From Arion vulgaris (Eukaryota > Mollusca > Gastropoda > Stylommatophora > Arionidae), in contig CM036756.1 in assembly GCA_020796225.1 (NCBI GenBank), positions 45,921,363-45,985,362 of the forward strand: a DNA stretch of 64,000 bases. The letters are read 5' to 3'. Within the stretch, counting starts at the first letter, position 1; each line of letters begins with the position of its first letter. Positions 43,512 through 54,657 of the stretch are shown here, in pieces. The notes under the pieces were generated by a model that saw only the letters and a program-made list of their open reading frames with translations, had not been told where the DNA came from and did not search any database. A program made the position numbers and the translations under genes.

Positions 43512-43939
43512 CTAGATTCCCAAACTTTTCGGCCCACGCCCCTTTACACAACATCAACTTTGTAACACCCCCTCCACATTATAACAGTTTGCCAACGCCT
43601 CTTCCCACATATATACATGCTTTATTTCACTTTGACATAGAAAATTGATATATATTTCGGTAATACATGGTCAATTTTCAAATGATTGTATGCATGAAAT
43701 AGAAAATTGATGAAAAAAGGGATCGTGTAAGACGGGCATAATATGAATTAAAATGCAGAATTGAAATTTTAAATGATAATTAAATCGCAAAATCACGATA
43801 ATAATTTGTTTAAAAATATTTATTATTAATTTCTTCTTTAAGGAGCCACCGACCCCTAATTGCCTGAAACACCCCCAATTCTTCTGAACCCACAACCCCC
43901 CTAGAATGCTTCAGCACCCACTTTGGGAAACGCTAGATT
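43512..43939. mobile_element. hAT-like MITE M1, second copy
   Basis: An inverted homologue of 7957-8437. The left end CCCAAACTTTTCGGCCCACG corresponds to the right end of the first copy, and CACCCACTTTGGGAAACG at the right corresponds to its left end. CTAGATT flanks both sides (43512-43518 and 43933-43939), a possible TSD, but the exact termini are uncertain. Confidence 0.75.
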
Positions 43940-43994
43940 AAACTAATGTTAAATAAATAAAGTGAATTAAGATCCAGAAAAGTAAAGTAACATA

Positions 43995-44265
43995 AGAAAA
44001 ACCAAACTAAAATTGTTCAAATTGAGCACGTAAAAGAACCCTTTGCAGCTCAAAGTCATGAAGTACAGGCTGGAAAGTTGCTGCATGGCAAAATTCTTTA
44101 TAAATATTTTACAATAAAATTCCGACAAAATATCTTCACCATCTTGTAAATTACTTCGGGAACCCTCATTATTGCTAAGGAGCTCGTGCACTGCCGCTGA
44201 GATCTTCCTCTGTAAGAAAGATATCGGAGCACACATGGTTACTCACCGAAATGCGATGATGATGA
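43995..44265 (-). mobile_element. Dispersed repeat R1, copy 2
   Basis: The best preserved copy. The minus strand reads MCAPISFLQRKISAAVHELL, then SNLQDGEDILSEFYCK, over an uninterrupted 89-codon frame from 44236. The same beginning is seen, broken, at 36340 and 45005. No known domain was recognised. Confidence 0.75.
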
Positions 44266-44685
44266 TGGTCCTATCATTCAATCAATCATTCAATCAATCA
44301 TTCAATCAAACAGAGGTAAAGTAAAGTAAGAAAAACTAAACTAAAATGCTCATAGCAAAATGAGATCAAGTAATGGAACGTAAACCAAACTGAAGTCAAT
44401 TAAGTTAACTCGTTAAATGATTTTTCTTGATCGATAAATGCAAGGTGCTGTTGGTTCTTATCACATCTATTTTTTCTTTAATATCATTACTGCATGTTTT
44501 TGCTTTTCTTACTCTCTATTGGTTTTCTAAATTGGTGAGTCTAGTTTTGTTATTAGAGTTCCCATACAATTTGATAGTGATATAAGTGAAATCAAATAAC
44601 ATGTTTTCTTATCATGAGGTACATTTGGGGATACCGTGTTAGACCCTATATTTCGTTGACCAAAAGCGATGAGTGATGGTCAGCT
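44266..44685. other. CAAT-type short repeat and unassigned DNA
   Basis: CAATCATTCAATCAAT repeats at 44275-44312 flank R1 copy 2. Near 44630-44660, GATACCGTGTTAGACCCTA resembles the end of SINE-D. Confidence 0.45.
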
Positions 44686-44689
44686 ATTG

Positions 44690-45035
44690 AACTATTTTCC
44701 CGAGTATCCCTGGTCTCAATGTGAATGAGATCGAGTTCCAAGTTCAATTGGAGAAGGACGATAAAAAGTGGAGACACTGGATCTAGTTTCACAAGTAAAA
44801 TAATTCTTGAAAAATTAAAATGGTTAAGAACAGGCCGGATAGCTGCCATTCAGGAAGGGATGGGGAATCAGCAATATAAATGAAATAACAATTCCTACAT
44901 ATATTCATCATCTTTAACATTGCATCGTAATCCCTCACCAATGCTACGCTACAAAGCTCGTGCACTGTTATTGAAATCTTCCTAATAAAGAGATCGGAGT
45001 ACACATTGGTATTCAATTAAGTTGTATTTATCAAA
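44690..45035 (-). mobile_element. Dispersed repeat R1, copy 3
   Basis: Divergent. Matches copy 1 and 2 at GAATGAGATCGAGTTCC, GACGATAAAAAGTGG and AGAGATCGGAGTACACATTG. Confidence 0.65.
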
Positions 45036-45053
45036 CAGCTAATCAATCAATCC

Positions 45054-45083
<30 letters not shown>
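45036..45083. repeat. (AATC)n microsatellite
   Basis: ATCAATCAATCAATCAATC run directly after R1 copy 3, in the same relative position as the CAAT repeats after copy 2. Confidence 0.9.
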
Positions 45084-45084
<1 letters not shown>

Positions 45085-45480
45085 CTTTCATCTTCTTTCT
45101 TCGTCAGATCACAGTTATCATAAAATGGTGTCTATCTTTGCTTAACTCAAACATTCCTCCGAAATTTGGTTTAGCATAATATGTATCTCTAAACATTCTT
45201 CTACAAAACGATATTTCTTTAACCTCATAACCTTATCTACCCGTGTATTATCATAGTATTCCAATCTTTCTTCATTCATTGATCTTGCGTCCATGTTCTA
45301 TTATAATATAACCTGAGTTCTAACAGTAAATTGGTGAGATTTAGTCGTCTTGCAAAGATGAATTAATTCATTGCAAAACGTCTGAAGAAAATGATAACAC
45401 AATTTGAATTTCTGATGTGCATACAGACGATGTTAAATTCCTATCTCAAGTTGGAGAATGTCTGTGAAAGAGAAACAGTT
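45084..45480. other. Unassigned DNA
   Basis: No feature recognised. Confidence 0.35.
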
Positions 45481-45499
45481 CATAGGAATTACCAGCATG

Positions 45500-45835
45500 A
45501 AGCGTCAACACAGACAGCAATAGTAAACTCTGGTCAACACAGACAGAAATAGTAAGCTCTGGTCAACATAGGCAGCAATATTAAACTCTGGTCAACACAG
45601 ACAGCAATAGTAAACTCTGGTCAACATAGACAGCAATATTAAACTCTGGTCAACATAGACAGCAATAGTAAACTCTGGTCAACACAGACAGCAATAGTAA
45701 GCTCTGGTCAACATAGACAGCAATATTAAACTCTGGTCAACACAGACAGCAATAGTAAACTCTGGTCAACATAGACAGCAATAGTAAACTCTGGTCAACA
45801 TAAACAGCAATAGTAAACTCTGATCAACAGCTTCT
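45500..45835. repeat. 29-bp minisatellite (AACTCTGGTCAACACAGACA)
   Basis: About 11.5 units of GACAGCAATAGTAAACTCTG plus GTCAACACA, with ACATA/ACACA and AGTA/ATTA variants. Confidence 0.95.
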
Positions 45836-45949
45836 ACGTTACAATTATGAAATGAATAGATATGTTAGTATGTGTCTGATAGGTTGGTGAGTGTGGTAGA
45901 GAAAGGATGTAAGATGTAGGGTGTATGTGCAAGATGGAAGATGAACGAG

Positions 45950-46639
45950 GTGTAGCAAGATTGAAGATAGAGTGTAGGTAAGATGGATAGTGAATGGGGT
46001 GTATGTAAGATGGATGGTGAATGGGGTGTATGTAAGATGGATAGTGAATGGGGTGTATGTAAGATGGATAGTGAATAGAGTGTAGGTAAGATGGATGGTG
46101 AATGGGGTGTAGGTAAGATGGATAGTGAATGGGGTGTAGGTAAAATGGATGGTGAATGGGGTGTATGTAAGATGGATGGTGAATGGGGTGTATGTAAGAT
46201 GGATGGTGAATGGGGTGTATGTAAGATGGAAGATGAGTGGGGTGTAGGTAAGATGGATAGTGAATAGAGTGTAGGTAAGATGGATGGTGAATGGGGTGTA
46301 TGTAAGATGGATGGTGAATGGGGTGTAGGTAAGATGGATGGTGAATGGGGTGTAGGTAAGATGGATGGTGAATAGAGTGTAGGTAAGATGGATGGTGAAT
46401 GAGTGTAGGTAAGATGGATAGTGAATGAGTGTAGGTAAGATGGATAGTGAATGGGGTGTAGGTAAGATGGATGGTGAATGGGGTGTAGGTAAGATGGATG
46501 GTGAATGGTAGGGAGGATGTAATGGTGGTAAAGATGGAATAAGGTAGAAGATGGATAGTGAATGTAGGTAAGATGGATAGTGAATGGGGTGTTGTGATGG
46601 TGAATGAGAGATGGATAGTGAATAGAGTGTAGGTAAGAT
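45950..46639. repeat. About 27-bp minisatellite (GTAAGATGGATGGTGAATGG), left part
   Basis: About 25 units of GGTGTAGGTAAGATGGATGG plus TGAATGG, with TATGTA/TAGGTA and GGT/AGT variants. It is interrupted by the hAT element at 46640 and resumes at 48211 in phase. Confidence 0.96.
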
Positions 46640-46718
46640 CAGAGCCGGATTAGCCTAGTAGCAGAAGTAGCAAATGCTACGGCCCCGCGCTTCTAGGGGC
46701 CCCGCGCCTATGTGACAG

Positions 46719-48120
46719 ATGAAAATGGAAAAAATAACCAGATGTTATATAAAAACACGCAAGCTGTCTGAATTTTTAGATGTCGTTTGTGATGGTGCTG
46801 AATCCAACGAAATCGAAGCAGAAAATACCGAAGACGTGTCCCACTGTGTAGTAGTAGATGAAAGCAGTGCCTTAGAAGAATCATCATTACCAATACTACC
46901 ATTAAGATCAGCAACTCTTCACGATTTAGCCACATTTTCCACCAGACAAACTGAAATCGAATGTACAGCAAGTCCTTCCAATTTAGCCATATCATCTTCA
47001 AGCCAAAGAGAGGCAGAAAGCACAGCAAATGCTTCTAATGTAGCAACATCATCTACAAGCCAAAAACACAACGAAAGTAAAATGTACTCCAACGATATTG
47101 GTGAATGGCCAAACAACTTCAAACAATCCACGATTTTGTCGAACGTCGTTTTTCACATACACACATACACCAACAAACAAAACTCACGTGAGAGATTGGT
47201 TGTGTTATACAGAAACTAAAGGACAACTGTTCTGTTTTGTTTGCAAAGTTATTGATTTAGGCTGTACCATAGAGTGACTGGTGTATTTGGAATACTCCGG
47301 CAGTTAAAATCTATTACAGAGGAAGAGATCTTGAAAAGAACTCCAAATATTGTCAGCTCTTACCAAGAGGATTTGGAAGAAAGCCTAGGCGACTAACTTA
47401 TGCAGTTCATTGAACTTCTTAAAACTAATGTCTATGGCCTTTTTCATCTTTACAGACGGTCAATTGGCAAGTGTTTTACTGTGACAACTTCTGAGTTTTC
47501 GCTTTTCTCTCTTGTCGTTCAGCTCATACATAAGTCTCTTCTCAAAAGACTCTGCGCCCTTTCGTAATTTGGCTTTCCACACAACTCTGTCATCAGCTAG
47601 CCTTTCCCATGTGCTGGGATCTATAGAAAAGTTTTCATTGAGGCTTTGCAGACATCTTTATATCTGAGCAGTGGTCTGCCCTGGTGCCTCTTCCCTCCGA
47701 AAGTTCACAGAACAACATTTGTTTTGGTATGCGGCAAGTTTCCATTCTTCTCACATGTCCCAACCATCTTAGTCGTCTACTGCTGTAAAACTAATGTAGC
47801 TGCTGCTATTAGCAACGAAAAGCATGAGGCTCTTGAACTGCAATTTAATAAACTTGTAATGGAAAATTCATTAGAGTCGTGTTTCCCAAATGTAGAAATA
47901 GTCTTACGAATTTACTTGTCTTTAATGATTACTAACTGCAGCGGAGAACGTTCTTTTTCGACATTAAAGCGTATAAAAAGTGAGTTAAGAAACACGATGG
48001 GACAAGATCGTCTAAATAACCTCACCTTATGTCGTTGAACATTGAATTTACTTAGAGAAATTGATTTGTTTAGTATTATCTCTAAATTTGCTCACATTAA
48101 ATCGAGACAAGTTTGTTTGT
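46719..48120 (+). pseudogene. Internally deleted ZMYM1-like hAT transposase
   Basis: N-terminal frame 46719-47219: KTRKLSEFLDVVCDG, a Ser/Glu-rich stretch, then DIGEWPNNFKQ, the start of a TTF-type zinc-finger domain, which continues out of frame to about 47300 (QLFCFVCKV-like, EYSG). Then EEILKRTPNIVSSYQEDLEE and FIELLKTN. After the nested LINE the reading resumes at TNVAAAISNEKHEALELQFN (from about 47790) and NCSGERSFSTLKRIKSELRN, the hAT C-terminal dimerisation domain, ending near 48038. The central DDE catalytic region is missing, so this is a deletion derivative that could only move in trans. Confidence 0.88.
47432..47786 (-). mobile_element. LINE-D fragment nested in the hAT, 11-bp TSD
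   Basis: AAAACTAATGT at 47421-47431 and 47787-47797 flanks a 355-bp insert, and the hAT protein reads continuously (LLKTN to AAAISNEK) when the insert is removed. Minus-strand insert coding: RRLRWLGHVRRMETCRIPKQ (about 47715-47775), then out of frame GRPLLRYKDVCKASMKTFSI and WERLADDRVVWKAKLRKG, the C-terminal end of a LINE protein. No poly-A or GAA tail is evident. Confidence 0.9.
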
Positions 48121-48210
48121 AAAAGTTGTGTTTTATTTTATTATCATACAAAACCTAGGGCCCCGCGCTAAAATTTGCTACGGGCCCCGCGCTAGCCTAA
48201 TCCGGCACTG

Positions 48211-48600
48211 GGTAAGATGGATAGTGAATAGAGTGTAGGTAAGATGGATAGTGAATAGAGTGTAGGTAAGATGGATAGTGAATGGGGTGTAGGTAAGATG
48301 GATAGTGAATGGGGTGTAGGTAAGATGGATGGTGAATGGGGTGTATATAAGATGGATAGTGAATGGGGTGTAGGTAAGATGGATGGTGAATGGGGTGTAT
48401 GTAAGATGGATGGTGAATGGGGTGTATGTAAGATGGATGGTGAATGGGGTGTAGATAAGATGAAAGATGAGCGGGGTGTAGATAAGATGAAAGATGAGCG
48501 GGGTGTAGGTAAGATGAAAGATGAGCGGGGTGTAGGTCAGATGAAAGATGAGCGGGGTGTAGGTCAGATGAAAGATGAGCGGGGTGTGTGCAAGAATTCA
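48211..48600. repeat. 27-bp minisatellite, right part
   Basis: Continues the array after the hAT, grading into AAAGATGAGCGGGGTGTAGG units at 48460-48590 and degenerating to about 48780. Confidence 0.95.
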
Positions 48601-49189
48601 GATTACAAGAGAGAACGCAAAATGAAAGATTAGTAGGGTGTAGACAAGATAAAAAACGAGTGAGATGTAGGCAACGTGCAATATTAGTGAGGAGGAGACC
48701 AAATGGAATTCGAGTAGGATGGAAATAAGATAGAGTGCGTGTGGGGTGGAGACAAGATGAAAACTGAAAGGGGATTGGAAAAAGTTGAAAATTCAGTTGA
48801 GTAGGGACAAAATGATAGTATGGTAAGAATTGAGATATCAAATTTATCTATCTATCTATCTATCTGTCTCTGTGTAAGTCCGTCCGTCAATCCCCTTCCC
48901 TCCATCCCTTCCTCCCTGCCCCTTTCTGTTTGCCTGTCTCTGTCTATCTGTCTCTGTCTGTCTGTACTTTTCTTTGACCAACAGGGCACGATTAGTAACA
49001 TCTATCTCTACCTCTGTCTGTCTGTTGATCTGTTTGCCTGCATTCCTGTCTATCTATCCACCTTCCTAGTTACTTATCTAGATTCTAGATGTTTGTCTTT
49101 TAGATGTTGAACTATCTTCTCTATCTATCTATAGTTTGTGAAGAAAATATCAAAGACGAAATAAGCAAACACAAAGTGTGGTAGTTTTA
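48601..49189. other. Degenerate array flank with TCTA and CTGT tracts
   Basis: (TCTA)n at 48843-48866 and CTGTCTGTCT-type tracts at 48940-49030. No gene. Confidence 0.6.
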
Positions 49190-49750
49190 GAAAGAAGGTA
49201 AAAACCAAATTGTACTTCGTAAACCTACCTTAAATATCAAAAAGTTTAGCAAACATGTGTATTTTGTATAGAAGTATAACCAAATTTCATTTCTAAACCT
49301 ACCTAAATATCAAAGAGAAATAAGCAAACACAAAAGTCAATAGAAAGAAGGTAAACCAAATTGTATTCTTAAACCTCCTTAAAATATCAAGACGAAATAG
49401 CAAACACAAGTGTAGTTCTTGAGAAACCAATTGTCTTCTGTAAACCTCCTTAAAAATAAGACGAAATAAAACACAAAGTGTGTAGTTTAAAAGAATAAAA
49501 CAAATGTACTGAAACCTCTTAAAAACAAAGACAAATAACAAACAAAGGGGAGCTAAAAGAAGTTAACCAAATGTACTTCGTAAACCTACCTTAAAATATC
49601 AAAGACGAAATATACACAAGTGTGGTAAGTTTTGAAAGAAGTTAAAAACTCAAATTTTCTAAACCTACCAAAATATCAAAGACGAAATAAGCAAACAAAG
49701 TGTGGTAGTTTTGAGAGTTAAACTCAAATTGTCTTCGTAACCTACATTTC
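49190..49750. repeat. Degenerate tandem repeat, about 85-100-bp units
   Basis: Six or so units with AAACCTACCTTAAATATCAA, GACGAAATAAGCAAACACAA and GTGTGGTAGTTTT. The units carry many 1-4-bp losses, unlike most arrays in this window. Confidence 0.8.
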
Positions 49751-49954
49751 AAAGTTTAGATATTTCTTTTGTATATGGTTTTACCTCAATCTTCATTTCA
49801 GGAACAAATATACAGAATATAAGAGTAGTTTCAACAACTATCAAATCACATGAGAAAACATAGGTAACATCTGGTTTCCATATTTAAATCTCACTTAATA
49901 TTCAGTGCTACCACATTCTTCTTTTTCTTCTTTAACTCCCCTTAAAGAATAAGG

Positions 49955-50115
49955 CATAACACGTAAAAAACAAAGTACTGTGCTTTTACAACAACAACAA
50001 AAACAATAACAATACACAAGAACGTTTCGACCAAAAGGCCTTTATCAAGCAAAAGATATAGCAGCAATGAAGAAATTCTTGAAGAATAAGGCATCAACAC
50101 ATTTTCTCCAACCAG
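49955..50115 (-). mobile_element. Dispersed repeat H, copy 1
   Basis: In minus sense: GATAAAGGCCTTTTGGTCGA then AACGTTCTTGTG and AGTACTTTGTTTTTTACG. The same order is at 59955-60045 on the plus strand. Strings of the type AAGGCC...CGAAACGTT are common in dispersed metazoan repeats; the class is not determined. Confidence 0.5.
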
Positions 50116-50324
50116 ATCTGTCTTGAGCAAACCAGCTTAATTCATTCGGTGTCTTTCCCGTCTTTTCTCTTTCTCTGTCTACAGTTTGTATCTATGTATT
50201 TCTAGGTCATCTCCCTATATCTCTTGCCTCCCAGAATCCATTTCAAAGCCACATGCTCCTGTCTAGGAGTGTGTCATTTATGCAATAAATAAATAGAGAC
50301 ATACAGTCGATAATAAACCAACAG

Positions 50325-50990
50325 CAAATGCCCACAGGACCCTATGAGCAGACTCAATAGAAAACAGCACACAGGACCCTATGAGCAGACTCAATAGAAA
50401 ACAGTACACAGGACCCTATGAGCACTCAATAAACAGCACACAGGACCCTATGAGCAGACTCAATAGAAAACAGTACACAGGACCCTATGAGCAGACTCAA
50501 TAGAAAACAGCACACATGACCCTGTGAGCAGACTCAATAGAAAACAGTACACAGGACCCTATGAGCAGACTCAATAGAAACAGACACAGGACCCTATGAG
50601 CAGACTCAATAGAAAACAGCACACAGGACCCTATGAGCAGACTCAATAGAAAACAGCACACAGGACCCTATGAGCAGACTAACAGAAAACAGCACACAAC
50701 CCTTGACAGACTCGAACAAAACACAGGATCACAGACCAGACTCACGAAACAGTAAAACCTGAGCAGACTCCCAAAAGAACAGTCCAGGACCATGAGCACC
50801 AATAACAGCACAAGGACCCTTGAGTGACTCACATGAGCACACAATGACCTGTGACAGACTCAATAGAAAACAGTAACAGGACCTGAAAGCAGACTCCAAA
50901 GAAAACAGACACAGGACCCATGCAACTCACAGAAACGTAACAGGACCCTATGAGCAGACTCACGAAACATCACACAACAATCTTCCGACT
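50325..50990. repeat. 37-bp minisatellite (AACAGCACACAGGACCCTAT), decaying rightward
   Basis: The unit GAGCAGACTCAATAGAAAAC plus AGCACACAGGACCCTAT is clean to about 50690. After that nearly every unit has several small deletions. Confidence 0.93.
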
Positions 50991-50999
50991 CCGAACAAA

Positions 51000-51200
51000 A
51001 CACTGACGGATCAACAACCATATTCACGAATAAAACCTGTTCAGACTGCACAATGTGCATGTTAGGCTGAAACGCAGACCACAGAAAACACCCTGCAGTT
51101 GTCTCCATCATACCTACAACGAATAAAACCTGTTCATACTGCACAATGTGCATGTTAGGCTGAAACGCAGACCCCAAAAAACACCCTGCAGTTGTCTCCA
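51000..51200. repeat. About 85-bp tandem duplication
   Basis: AATAAAACCTGTTCAGACTG through CACCCTGCAGTTGTCTCCAT occurs twice (from about 51029 and 51121), with few differences. Confidence 0.9.
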
Positions 51201-51400
51201 TCCTACCTACACCAGCTAAACGAAACATGGCATTATAAACGAAATTTACAGAGCAAGCTATCGGGAACTCTGGAGAAATTTCAACTGAGATTCAGCATCA
51301 CAGAGGCACACAATCGATTTCGTGGTCTACACTGAGCACAGAACAAGTCGATCACCAAGGAGAAGAAGAAGAAGAAGAAGAAAAGTATATTTCTTATCTA
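51201..51400 (+). mobile_element. Possible LINE 3' end with (GAA)n tail
   Basis: A (GAA)7-8 tract at 51360-51383 follows 150 bp without recognised motifs. The tail type matches LINE-G, H, I and J, so an unrecognised LINE 3' end is likely but unproven. Confidence 0.4.
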
Positions 51401-51423
51401 TCTGAAATGTAATATCCCGGTAT

Positions 51424-51684
51424 CGCTCGTGTGTTGCCAGGGCTCTCAAGGGGAGCAAAGAATAGTAACACTGCGACTTACACGGCATGTTGTTGGAGGC
51501 GACTGAGGTAGGGGCCTAGGAAGCTACCTAGTAAATAAAAGCGTCACAGAAATTGGAAATGCTGGCCTACTTGCAGGTGCATAACTGGTACAACGTACAA
51601 TCGTTCTTTGGTTCAGATCACATACAAATCACAAAGAGTGGTTAATAAGTGATCGATATGAAGCGTTTGAAGAAAAAAGAAGAT
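51424..51684 (+). mobile_element. SINE-A copy 3
   Basis: Includes the full family: GTGTGTTGCCAGGGCTC, GGCGACTGAGGTAGGGGCC, CAAATCACAAAGAGTGG, CGATATGAAGCGTTTGAAG and an A/GAAG tail. It lies about 90 bp left of the Helitron. Confidence 0.82.
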
Positions 51685-52504
51685 AACCGGGTAATACTAT
51701 ATTGGTCATGGAAGTATCAATAATTTAATTTATTTATACATTTAATTTCTAAAAATATTATCGTCAACTACTAATCTATATCTATATTTTCCAATGTCTG
51801 TGTGTGTGTTACACTATACACGCCGTTAGTTTACATCCCCAAATCACCAAAGTTGGCAGAAACACGCACGAGACCAAAATAAGGTTAACCGTGGAAAGAT
51901 TTTCGAAATCAGATCAGTATTAGTTTTTTAAATAATTTAAAACCAAAGTTTGCTATCCTATCCAATTTTTGTTTACAATTTGTCTTAAGTCTTAGAGTGT
52001 ACACATTAATATATACACAAGATTCGATGACGTATGTTTTGAAACTATGGAAACGTTGACCTCTTTCATAGCATAACAATCGTCATTTGATTGTTCAAAC
52101 AAGCTGATCTCATTTTGCATCAACAACTCACCAAAGTAGGTAAAAACATGCATGCGACTAAAAATTATATTAACAGTGGAAAGAATTTCGAAATCGAATC
52201 AATATTCGTTTTTAAAATAACTGAAAACCAATTTATCACAACGTGACCCCTACATTTGCATAAATTTACTACGTTGACCGCTACCAAACATAGCGTCATC
52301 ATTTCATGTGCTCATATACGCAATGCGCTAAGATCCGCATTGTCATTTCCTGCACTCAACAGATTATTCAACAACGTAAAATTTCAATGTCAAAGCTCAA
52401 ACAAATCAAACAAATTTTGAAAATAGATAAATATTAGGTTTGCGTGTTTGTCAAAATTCCACAGGTCATTTTTATTGCTATTGTTAAACTATTCATTATA
52501 TGCA

Positions 52505-53105
52505 ATGCCACCTAAGAAAAGAAAACTCTTCAGTCAGTCCAGAATCGACTGTGAACGAATAGCGGCAGAAAATGTAATGATATCAGAAAATCGGAAGAAA
52601 GCTAATAGGTCGAGAATGGCCAATGCTAGAGCTCAAGAAGACGAGGATGCTGTCTTAATTCGACGTGAAGCTAATAGGACACGCATGGCTGATAACCGAT
52701 CAAATGAAACATGTCAACAAACAGCTGTCCGACTCGAACAAGACTCCAGACGACGAGCAATGGCACGAGTTGCCAAATGGTCTTTGTTGAAGAATGAAGC
52801 ATTCAACTACAATAATAATCGTGAATACGAAAAATACCCAATAATTGCTATTGGGGATTGACAGCAGTTTGTCCTCACTGCAAGGCACAAAAATGGATTG
52901 GTGAAACACCTGGAATGTGTTGCTCTGGAGGAAAAGTTCAGTTGCCTGAATTACAAGAACCACCTGAACCATTAAAATTGTTTATGGACAACATAGCTGA
53001 CTCTAACTTCTTAAAAAATATCAGAAAATACAATTCATGCTTTCAGATGACATCTTTTTGGCACAACTTCTCCAATTTTTCATCAAGGATTTATGCCAAC
53101 TTTTA
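52505..53105 (+). pseudogene. Helitron N-terminal region
   Basis: Starts MPPKKRKLFSQSRIDCERIA and carries RMANARAQEDEDAVLIRREA and NRTRMADNRSNETCQQTAVR, a repeated ARREANRxRMA-type segment typical of animal Helitron N-termini. A frameshift at about 52860 leads to CPHCKAQKWIGETPGMCCSGGK, a CxxC...CC zinc-binding segment, then PPEPLKLFMDN. A second frameshift near 53060-53095 joins it to the Rep region. Another ATG at 52448 lies in frame upstream, but MPPKK fits the family start better. Confidence 0.85.
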
Positions 53106-54657
53106 AAATTCAAGGTCAAGTATATCATCAATTTGGTTCACTCTTGCCACAACCAAATGAAGACCCAAAATGTCTTCAAATTTATTTCATGGGTAATGAA
53201 GAAGCTGAGGCAAATCAGCGCATCAATTGTAATCCAGGAACTAATCACAATACAGTGTTAGCTATTCAACGTATGCTACACACTTGCAACAGTTATGTCA
53301 GAAGTTTCAAGACTGTATTAGATCAGTTGCCCACTGACGACAGGAAAATTGCAATCCGCGCTGACATAGTTCCGACCGGTCAACATGAGCGGAATTATAA
53401 TGCACCTGTAGTAAACGAAGTTGCCATTATCATAGCAGGAAATGATTTTGGAAAGCGGGACGTAATTTTACAAAAACGAGACAACAAGCTGCAACGAATT
53501 TCAGAAACACACAGATCTTACGATGCCCTTCAGTATCCAATTTTATTTCCTCGGGGTGAAAACGGCTACTACATTTGCATCAATCAAAGGGATCCAGTCA
53601 CTAAATTGATTTCAAACAAATTTGTTTCTTCAAAGGATTTCTACTCATTTCGAATCATGATCAGAGATACTCCAAATCACCTTTTAAGTTGTTGCCAACT
53701 ATTCCATCAATTTTTGGTAGATATGTTCGCAAAATTGAATGCGAACGATTGCTCTATATTTCGATTGAACCAAACAAAACTACGTTCAGAAGAATATGTT
53801 CATTTGAGGGATGCTATTGCGATAGATGGCCAGGCAAACAACTATGGCAGGTTGGTTATTTGGGCCCTCAACGTTTACCGGAGGTCCGCGGTATATGCAT
53901 GAATATACCCAAGATTCGATTACTTATGTTCGCAATTATGGAAAACCTGATCTCTTCATAACGTTGACATGTAACCCAAAATGGAAAGAAATACAAGATG
54001 AATTACTACCAGGACAGTCACATTTGGATAGACATGATCTAATTGCACGTGTGTTTCGTCAAAAGTTAATTAAATTCATGCAACTTATAACGAAGGGAGA
54101 GATCTTTGGTCCTGTGAGATGTTGGGTGTCTTCAACAGAATGGCAGAAACGGGGTTTGATACATAACCATTTATTATTTTGGTTATTAAATAAGATTGAC
54201 CCAAATAATATTGATCGCATTATTAGGGCGAGATTCCTGATCAAACTTAGATCCACAACTACATAAAACCGTTATAGAGCAAATGGTGCATGGACCATGT
54301 GGATATATCAATCCGAATTTCCCATGTATGAAGGACGGCAAATGTACCAAACGATATCCGAAGAGTCTGTTGCTTGAAACTCAAACTGGAGAAGATGGCT
54401 ATCCACTATATCGAAGAAGAAAGTTAGCTGATGGAGGATTCGAAGCAACTAAGAAACTTAAGAGAGGAAATAGTTCAGTTGAATTTAACATCGACAATAG
54501 ATGGATTGTTCCGTATTGTCCAATGTTGTCACGAATGTTTGATGCACATATTAATGTTGAGTACTGCAATTCAGTAAAATCGATCAAATATGTGTTAAAA
54601 TACATACACAAAGGTTCTGATCAAGCTGTGTTTGGCATTCAAAAGATGGAGAATTGA
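53093..54657 (+). pseudogene. Helitron Rep (HUH) domain
   Basis: Fragments: 53093-53902 (Helitron-like N domain: YHQFGSLLPQPNEDPKCLQI, LPTDDRKIAIRAD, LQYPILFPRGENGYY), 53826-54266 (LFITLTCNPKWKEI, then RGLIHNHLLFWL with the HUH-type His-Asn-His at 54162-54170), and 54283-54657 (HGPCGYINPNFPCMKDGKC, then SIKYVLKYIHKG with two candidate catalytic Tyr codons at 54589-54591 and 54601-54603). Frameshifts occur at about 53870 and 54250. Rep would nick and join single-stranded DNA during rolling-circle-like transposition. Confidence 0.9.

Larger units (their letters stand above)
46640..48210 (+). mobile_element. hAT DNA transposon (ZMYM1/TTF-type), perfect 8-bp TSD in a minisatellite
   Basis: Ends CAGAGCCGGATTAGCCTAG (46640) and, inverted, CAGTGCCGGATTAGGCTAG (from 48210), with GGCCCCGCGC-rich subterminal repeats on both sides. 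GGTAAGAT occurs at 46632-46639 and 48211-48218, the 8-bp duplication expected for hAT. Length is 1571 bp, of which 355 bp plus an 11-bp duplication are a nested LINE. The host DNA is the 27-bp minisatellite. Confidence 0.95.

Noticed and set aside
46719..47219. Domesticated ZMYM1-like host gene
   Set aside because: It lies within intact hAT termini and a TSD, lacks the catalytic core and is frameshifted.
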